The notes under the pieces are model-generated. The model had not been told where the DNA came from. It worked only from the letters and a program-made list of their open reading frames with translations, and did not search any database. Position numbers and translations under genes: made by a program. A DNA stretch of 54,573 nucleotides from Firmicutes bacterium CAG:341 (lineage in GTDB: Bacteria > Bacillota > Clostridia > Oscillospirales > Acutalibacteraceae), in assembly GCA_000434995.1 (NCBI GenBank), contig FR895338.1, forward strand, positions 1 to 54,573, in the 5' to 3' direction. Positions 49,393-54,573 of this stretch are shown here, one piece after another. Within the stretch, counting starts at the first letter, position 1. Every line of letters begins with the position of its first letter.

Positions 49393-50400
49393 ATGAATTA
49401 CAGAATTTTAGGTAAGGACTTAAAGGTGTCGGCTGTCGGTCTCGGATGTATGGGAATGAGCCACGCTTACGGCTCACCTGCCGATAAAAATGAAATGTGC
49501 AAGCTTATCGCAAAGGCTGTTGATTTAGGCTATAACTTTTTTGATACGGCAGAGGTTTACGGTACGGCAAATAACCCACACGATAACGAGGAACTTGTAG
49601 GCAGAGCGTTAAAGCCATACCGTGACAAGGTTATTATCGCAACAAAGTTTGGCATTGAATTTGACAAAACAAGCAATGCCACGAATTCACCTCTTATACC
49701 CAATTCAAGACCGGAGGTTATCAGAAAATCGGTTGAAGGCTCGCTTAAAAGACTTGACACAGACCATATTGATTTATACTATCAGCACCGTTTCGATCCT
49801 AATGTTCCTATCGAAGAGGTAGCAGGAGTAATGGCTGATTTGATTAAAGAAGGTAAAATAACGCATTGGGGTATGAGCGAAGCGACCGATGAAAATATAA
49901 GAAAAGCAAATTCGGTTTGTCCGCTGACTGCTATACAAAATCGCTACTCAATGATGGCAAGGCATTATGAATCGCTGTTTCCTGTTCTTGAGGAGCTTAA
50001 TATCGGTTTCGTTGCATTTTCGCCGCTTGCAAACGGATTTTTAAGCGGTAAGTACAACGAAAACTCAAAGTTTGAAAAAGACACGGATTACAGAACAGTT
50101 ATGCCACAGTTCACTGCCGACGGTGTTCGTCAAAATAAAGAATTGCTTGAGCTGTTAAACACACTTGCAAAGGGTAAAAACGCAACGCCTGCACAAATTT
50201 CGCTTGCGTGGATGATGTGCAAAAAACCGTATATAGTACCTATTCCGGGTACAAGAAAGCTTGACAGACTGATTGAAAACGCAGGCTCGGCAGATATTAT
50301 ATTAACAAGCGATGAGGTATCAGCGATTGATAATAAGCTTGATAATATAAATATGTCTGCTGTTTTCGGTGGGTCGAAAGTGATAAAAAAGAGGAAGTAA
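49393..50400 (+). CDS. Aldo/keto reductase (AKR13-like)
   Basis: A 335 aa NADPH-dependent carbonyl reductase. The start is VSAVGLGCMGMSHAYG. The catalytic tetrad appears as Asp and Tyr in FFDTAEVYG, Lys in IATKFGIEF and His in LYYQHRFDP. THWGMSEATDENI and the NADPH clamp PIPGTRKLDRLIENAGSADI are present. The MGMSHAYG loop and length resemble the group acting on short-chain aldehydes. The ATG follows AAGGAG, and the gene ends 2 bp before the EFR1 gene. Confidence 0.92.
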   Translation: MNYRILGKDLKVSAVGLGCMGMSHAYGSPADKNEMCKLIAKAVDLGYNFFDTAEVYGTANNPHDNEELVGRALKPYRDKVIIATKFGIEFDKTSNATNSPLIPNSRPEVIRKSVEGSLKRLDTDHIDLYYQHRFDPNVPIEEVAGVMADLIKEGKITHWGMSEATDENIRKANSVCPLTAIQNRYSMMARHYESLFPVLEELNIGFVAFSPLANGFLSGKYNENSKFEKDTDYRTVMPQFTADGVRQNKELLELLNTLAKGKNATPAQISLAWMMCKKPYIVPIPGTRKLDRLIENAGSADIILTSDEVSAIDNKLDNINMSAVFGGSKVIKKRK

Positions 50401-50402
50401 TT

Positions 50403-51179
50403 ATGGTATTTTATTTCACCGCAACGGGCAACAGCCTTTATGTTGCAAAGTGTATTGACGAATATCCTGTCAGCATACCGCAGGTTATCAAAAATTCGTC
50501 AATCTATTCAGACAACCAAATCGGTATTGTTTGCCCTGTTTATTGCGGCGAAATACCGAATACGGTAAAAGAGTTTTTGAAAGAATCGAAGTTTGATACA
50601 AAATATATGTATCTCATTTTAACCTATGGCAACAGTGCAAGCGACTGCCCCGAGTTTACATATAACGAGTTTAAGGCTCTCGGTATCAACTTTGATTATA
50701 TAGATACCGTTCACTGCGTTGATAATTACCTGCCTGTTTTTGATATGGCAGAAGAAAAGAAAATTGACAAAGATACAGATGTTCAAATTGCATATATAAT
50801 CAAGAATATTAGACTGATGAAAAAAGGTGTTCCAACTGCAACAGACGCAGACAGGAAACTCCACAAGCAAGTGGCAACGCTGAATAAAATCATTCCGTCA
50901 TTTAATAACGGCAAGATGATTAAAATAACTGATAAATGTATCGGCTGTAAGGTATGCGAAAAGGTTTGCCCGACAGGCAATATAATTGTGCTGACGGATT
51001 ACGCACAAAGGCAAAGCAAAAAATGCGAATACTGCCTTGCCTGCGTTCACGCTTGCCCTCAAAAGGCAATTATCATTAAGCACGAGAAAAACAAAAACGA
51101 GCGATACAGGAATGAAAATGTATCACTCGATGAAATAATAAAATCAAATTTTCAGGATAGGAGAGAAAACTATGAATAA
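50403..51179 (+). CDS. EFR1 family flavodoxin-ferredoxin fusion
   Basis: A 258 aa electron carrier. The N-terminal half is flavodoxin-like (VFYFTATGNSLYVAKCI FMN loop; GIVCPVYCGEIPNTVKEFL). The C-terminal half is a 2[4Fe-4S] ferredoxin with CIGCKVCEKVCP and CEYCLACVHACP, all eight Cys present. Proteins of this family probably pass low-potential electrons to partner reductases. Its stop overlaps the next ATG (ATGAATAA), so it is made together with the iron ADH. Confidence 0.9.
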   Translation: MVFYFTATGNSLYVAKCIDEYPVSIPQVIKNSSIYSDNQIGIVCPVYCGEIPNTVKEFLKESKFDTKYMYLILTYGNSASDCPEFTYNEFKALGINFDYIDTVHCVDNYLPVFDMAEEKKIDKDTDVQIAYIIKNIRLMKKGVPTATDADRKLHKQVATLNKIIPSFNNGKMIKITDKCIGCKVCEKVCPTGNIIVLTDYAQRQSKKCEYCLACVHACPQKAIIIKHEKNKNERYRNENVSLDEIIKSNFQDRRENYE

Positions 51180-52341
51180 TTTTATTTTTGAAAATTCGTC
51201 AAAGGTATATTTCGGTGAAGGCTGTGTAAAAGAATATCTTTCAAATATTCTTTCAGCTTACGGCGCCACAGTTATGCTCTGCTACGGCGGTGGCTCGATT
51301 AAGAAAAACGGCATTTATGATGAGGTTATAACCGTACTCAAAAAAGAAAACAAGGCAGTTGTTGAGTTTAGCGGTATTCCATCAAACCCAACCTACAGCA
51401 AGGTGCTTGAGGGGGTTAAGCTTGCTAAAGAAAGCAACGCCGATTTGATTCTTGCAGTAGGCGGCGGAAGTGTTATGGACTGCTGTAAGGCAATTTCACT
51501 CGGTGCAAAATATGACGGTGATATTTGGGCTGACTTTTGGGCAAGACTGGGTGTGATTGATTTTGAATCGTTGCCGCTTGGTATTATCGTCACTGTTTCA
51601 GGTACGGGCAGTGAATGTAACGGCGGTGCCGTAATCACAAACGAAGAACTTAAAATCAAAACGGGTAAAGATTATCCTCAGCTTAACGCAAAATTCGTTA
51701 TGCTTGACCCAACCTATACATACAGCGTTCCTGAATTTCAAATGGTATCGGGTGCTTTTGATACTCTTTCACACATTATGGAAATCTATTTCAGCGAGCC
51801 GAATGAAAGCAATGTATCGGACGATATATCCGAGGCTCTTATGAAAAATGTTATCACAAATTTGCGTTCCGCTATCAAAAATCCCGAGGACTACACAGCA
51901 AGAAGTAACTTGATGTGGGACGCAACAATGGCAGAAAACCGTATCATCAAACTTGGCAAAAAGACGGATTTTGAGTGCCACCAAATGGAGCACCAGCTCG
52001 GTGCATACACTAACTGCAATCACGGTGCAGGTCTTGCCGTTCTTCACCCTGTTTATTACAGACATATTTGTAAGTTAGGCGAAAAAAAATTTGCTCAGTT
52101 TGCAGTTAATGTTTGGGGTATTTCAAAAGACGGCAAAACAGACGAAGAGCTTGCAAAGGCAGGTGTTGAGGCTTTAGCAAATTTCATTAAAGAAATCGGT
52201 ATGCCGACAAACTTTAAGGAACTTGGAATTGATGAAAATATCAACCTTAAAGAAATTGCAGACTCATGCGGCATTGTACCGGGTGCATATAAAAGGATGA
52301 CACACGAAGAAATTCTTCAAATTTTTGAAGAATGCAAATAA
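51172..52341 (+). CDS. Iron-containing alcohol dehydrogenase (YqhD/BDH-like), copy 2
   Basis: 389 aa, the same length as the copy at 43355 and clearly paralogous: VMLCYGGGSIKKNGIYDEV, AVGGGSVMDCCKAI, TVSGTGSECNGGAVIT. Iron ligands are Asp and His in FDTLSHIMEIYF and two His 14 apart in HQMEHQLGAYTNCNH. This copy has an extra His (MEH) where copy 1 has Gln, the position that is His in YqhD. The start overlaps the EFR1 stop. Confidence 0.9.
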   Translation: MNNFIFENSSKVYFGEGCVKEYLSNILSAYGATVMLCYGGGSIKKNGIYDEVITVLKKENKAVVEFSGIPSNPTYSKVLEGVKLAKESNADLILAVGGGSVMDCCKAISLGAKYDGDIWADFWARLGVIDFESLPLGIIVTVSGTGSECNGGAVITNEELKIKTGKDYPQLNAKFVMLDPTYTYSVPEFQMVSGAFDTLSHIMEIYFSEPNESNVSDDISEALMKNVITNLRSAIKNPEDYTARSNLMWDATMAENRIIKLGKKTDFECHQMEHQLGAYTNCNHGAGLAVLHPVYYRHICKLGEKKFAQFAVNVWGISKDGKTDEELAKAGVEALANFIKEIGMPTNFKELGIDENINLKEIADSCGIVPGAYKRMTHEEILQIFEECK

Positions 52342-52400
52342 CTATTTAATCTAAGCTAATTTTAGATATTAAATTTCCAGAGAGAAAAGGAGTAATCAGT

Positions 52401-53246
52401 ATGAAATTTATAAAATTAAACAATGGCGTAGAAATGCCAATGCAGGGTATCGGAACATTTTTGCTCACACCTGACGAGGCAGAGACATCTGCAACCTACG
52501 CTCTCAAAAACGGCTGTCAGCTTATAGATACGGCAAATGCTTATTGCAACGAAAAGGCAGTAGGCAGAGCAATGAAAAACGCAGGCATTGACCGAAAAAA
52601 TATTTTTCTTGAAACAAAGCTTTGGCCGTCATTTTATGAGCAGAACGATGCAGTAGACAAAACTCTTGAAAGACTTCAAACAGATTATATTGATTTGCTT
52701 TTGATTCATCAGCCTGCCGGAAACTACATTGCAGGATATAAGCAAATGGAAAAGGCATACAAGGAAGGCAAGGTTCGTGCAATCGGTCTTTCAAACTTTA
52801 ACGAAGAGCAGATTTGCGAAATCCTAAATATCTGCGAGGTTAAGCCGTCCGTTCTTCAAACCGAAGTGCACCCGTATTATCAGGAAAAGGAACTTAAAAA
52901 ATTCCTTTCTCACGAGGATATTAAAATTCAGGCTTGGTATCCGCTGGGTCACGGCGATAATGCACTTCTCAATGAGCCACTCTTTAAGAGCCTTGCGGAA
53001 AAATACGGTAAGTCGACAGCTCAAATCATTCTTCGTTGGCATATTCAAGACGGAAATATTGTTATTCCGGGTTCAAAGAACAGAGACCATATCAAGGCTA
53101 ATTTTGATATTTTTGATTTTTCACTTACTGATGAAGAAATGGCAAAAATATCATTACTTGATAAGGGTGTAAGATATTATACTTCAACACCGGAAATGCT
53201 TAAAAAGTATGCCGAGATGATACCGCCTGTTGACGAACAAAAATAA
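52401..53246 (+). CDS. Aldo/keto reductase (2,5-diketogluconate reductase-like, AKR5)
   Basis: A 281 aa protein of the short AKR group: NNGVEMPMQGIGTF, the tetrad Asp/Tyr in LIDTANAYCNE, Lys in ETKLWPS and His in LLLIHQPAGNY. KVRAIGLSNFNEEQI, LQTEVHPYYQ, IQAWYPLGHG and VIPGSKNRDHIKAN follow. AAGGAG lies 8 nt before the ATG. It follows the iron ADH by 59 bp without a clear terminator, so it probably belongs to the same operon. Likely substrates are small ketones or aldehydes. Confidence 0.92.
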   Translation: MKFIKLNNGVEMPMQGIGTFLLTPDEAETSATYALKNGCQLIDTANAYCNEKAVGRAMKNAGIDRKNIFLETKLWPSFYEQNDAVDKTLERLQTDYIDLLLIHQPAGNYIAGYKQMEKAYKEGKVRAIGLSNFNEEQICEILNICEVKPSVLQTEVHPYYQEKELKKFLSHEDIKIQAWYPLGHGDNALLNEPLFKSLAEKYGKSTAQIILRWHIQDGNIVIPGSKNRDHIKANFDIFDFSLTDEEMAKISLLDKGVRYYTSTPEMLKKYAEMIPPVDEQK

Positions 53247-53269
53247 TTAAAATAAAGGAGATTAAGATT

Positions 53270-53917
53270 ATGAAAAAATTAACCTCAATTCTTTTGTCAC
53301 TCGTGCTTGTATTTTCTTTCGCAGCTTGCTCTAATAATTCAAGCGACAATTCAAATACAACCCCAAGCACTTCACAAACGGCAGATACTTCAAAAACTAC
53401 CGATGTAAATACCCAAAATTCTAATACAAGTTCAAAAATATTAGTTGTTTATTATTCTGCAACAGGTAGCACAAAAGCCGTTGCAGAAACTATAGCCGAC
53501 ACTTCCGGAGCAGATTTGTTTGAGATTACACCTGTTGACCCTTACACAAGCGATGATCTTAACTGGACTGATGACAACAGCCGTGTAAGTGTTGAGCACA
53601 ACGACGAAAGCAAGCGTGATGTACCACTTACAAAGACTACGCCTGATAATTGGGCAGATTATGATACAGTATTTATCGGCTATCCAATTTGGTGGGGCAT
53701 TGCTGCTTGGCCTGTAAACAATTTTGTTAAGGGCAATGATTTCAGCGGCAAAACCGTTATTCCGTTTTGCACATCAACATCATCAGGCTTAGGTCAAAGC
53801 GGTGACCTTTTAGCAGATATGGCAGGCACAGGCAATTGGCAGGACGGCGAAAGATTTTCTTCAGGTGTCTCATCAAGCAAGGTCGAATCTTGGGTAAACG
53901 GTCTTGACTTTAAATAA
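53270..53917 (+). CDS. Flavodoxin-domain lipoprotein
   Basis: A 215 aa protein. It has a lipoprotein signal with lipobox FAAC (Cys20), a Ser/Asn/Thr-rich linker (about 21-60), then a flavodoxin fold: ILVVYYSATGSTKAVAETIA (FMN phosphate loop), ADLFEITPVDPYTSDDLNW and FIGYPIWWGIAAWPVNNFV. The last part is a Ser/Gly-rich loop and a final helix. It would hold FMN on the outer face of the membrane, which is unusual for flavodoxin but recurrent in Clostridia. AAAGGAG is 8 nt before the ATG. Confidence 0.88.
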   Translation: MKKLTSILLSLVLVFSFAACSNNSSDNSNTTPSTSQTADTSKTTDVNTQNSNTSSKILVVYYSATGSTKAVAETIADTSGADLFEITPVDPYTSDDLNWTDDNSRVSVEHNDESKRDVPLTKTTPDNWADYDTVFIGYPIWWGIAAWPVNNFVKGNDFSGKTVIPFCTSTSSGLGQSGDLLADMAGTGNWQDGERFSSGVSSSKVESWVNGLDFK

Positions 53918-54573
53918 AATCCACAAATTTACAGTTGTGCTTTTGGCGGTTACTGTTACGGTGACTACGCTTTCAGCTTGTTCAATTAAAAGTAATTCTC
54001 CGAGCAGTTATACAACAAATACAACAGCCGAAAGCTCGTCAAAAGCACAAGCTACTCAGCCTGCCGAACAAAATTATGCCGTCACAAACGGCACGGACAC
54101 TTACCGTGGCTTTAGCGTTAACAATATTTTGCACAGTGAAAATAACGGCGATATTCATTTCAATCTTTATGTTCCGAAAATTTATGACGGCAGTAAGGCT
54201 TACGCTCTTTTCATCACCTTGCCCGGTTATGAGGGCTTGTACTTTCAAGGTGTTGGTGTAAATATCCGTCAGGAAAACTTTGGCTTTGAGGCACAAAAAT
54301 ATAACAGTAATATGATTATTGTCGCACCTCAGTTAAACGGTTGGGACGAAGACTCAGCAGATGAAACTATCGTTCTTGTCGAATATCTCTTGTCTGCCTA
54401 CAATATAGATAAATCAAAGGTTTATATAGAGGGCTATTCAGGTGGCGGCGAAACTGCGTCGCAAGCAGTCGGCAAGAGACCTGATTTGTTCACGGCATAT
54501 TTGCAGGTCAGCTCTCAATGGGACGGAGAATATGAAAGCGTTGCAAAAGCAAAACTGCCCGTTTATATAGCTA
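53904..54573 (+). CDS. Lipoprotein alpha/beta-hydrolase (esterase), 3' end outside window
   Basis: Open frame to the window end, 223 codons so far. I place the start at TTG 53904, because MTLNKIHKF is followed at once by a hydrophobic core and lipobox LSAC, a complete lipoprotein signal; no ATG fits. A Ser/Thr linker leads to the hydrolase: FNLYVPKIYDG, FITLPGYEGLYF, IIVAPQLNGWDED, and the nucleophile elbow IEGYSGGGETASQ. It resembles PHB-depolymerase/feruloyl-esterase-like enzymes. It overlaps the flavodoxin lipoprotein gene by 14 bp, with a weak ribosome site. Confidence 0.8.
   Translation, partial: MTLNKIHKFTVVLLAVTVTVTTLSACSIKSNSPSSYTTNTTAESSSKAQATQPAEQNYAVTNGTDTYRGFSVNNILHSENNGDIHFNLYVPKIYDGSKAYALFITLPGYEGLYFQGVGVNIRQENFGFEAQKYNSNMIIVAPQLNGWDEDSADETIVLVEYLLSAYNIDKSKVYIEGYSGGGETASQAVGKRPDLFTAYLQVSSQWDGEYESVAKAKLPVYIA

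Noticed and set aside
1..54573. CRISPR array
   Set aside because: No regularly spaced repeat series was found. The only multi-copy short motif (AACTTAA, three copies) has no spacers of CRISPR length.

Overview
The window is a low-GC, Gram-positive chromosome segment. It most resembles an anaerobic gut Clostridium of the Oscillospiraceae/Ruminococcaceae type. The reasons are strong A+T bias, AGGAGG-type ribosome sites, consensus sigma-A promoters with 17-bp spacers, and family content: paired TIGR03936/TIGR03960 radical-SAM genes, a YerC TrpR-like regulator, RNase J, RbgA, a DUF1540 peptide, EFR1, and paired iron alcohol dehydrogenases. Family names come from recognising translated motifs; no database search was run.

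Region 1 (1-39.3 kb) is a conserved housekeeping block, almost all on the minus strand. It runs: partial tRNA-Val, hslO, a SAM methyltransferase, yerC, lysA, ysxC, lon, a secreted FnIII protein, clpX, clpP, tig, a metallophosphoesterase, thrC, yraN, rnhB, rbgA, rplS, the radical-SAM pair, an M50 protease, ruvX, PBP1A, a DnaQ-like exonuclease, secG, parC, parE, ftsH, tilS, dnaB, rplI, rnj. Then follow rnhA (+), a GNAT-like protein, an ExbD-like membrane protein, a ROK kinase (+), a TraX-like protein and a membrane-anchored esterase. Transcription units are well marked by promoters and hairpin-plus-T-tract terminators. Two themes stand out: proteostasis (Hsp33, Lon, ClpX, ClpP, trigger factor, FtsH) and ribosome or nucleic-acid maintenance. 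The TIGR03960 gene is split by an in-frame TAA.

Region 2 (39.3-41.7 kb) is an apparent 2.34-kb inserted element. It is bounded by a 51-bp direct repeat (50/51 identical). Each repeat copy is a near-perfect promoter, so the insertion duplicated the promoter of the neighbouring esterase gene. Inside are three ORFs of unknown function, a structured non-coding segment with an oriT-like CGCCCTTA site, two terminators and an iteron-like heptamer array. No recombinase is encoded, so it looks like a passively mobilised element.

Region 3 (41.7-54.6 kb) is accessory. A MATE exporter sits behind a promoter and leader terminator that look like an attenuator. Next is a MerR-controlled operon (CMD-cupin fusion, flavodoxin-fold reductase, iron ADH) with a textbook 19-bp-spacer MerR promoter. 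About 1.3 kb of integration scar follows: tRNA-Trp 3' fragments, stacked terminators and a serine-recombinase C-terminal remnant. Last is a LysR-headed plus-strand operon: flavodoxin-fold reductase, aldo/keto reductase, EFR1 ferredoxin-flavodoxin, iron ADH, second aldo/keto reductase, flavodoxin-domain lipoprotein and a lipoprotein esterase cut by the window end. The two redox operons share paralogous reductases and ADHs. Together they look like inducible systems for reducing reactive carbonyl or quinone-like compounds (inference).
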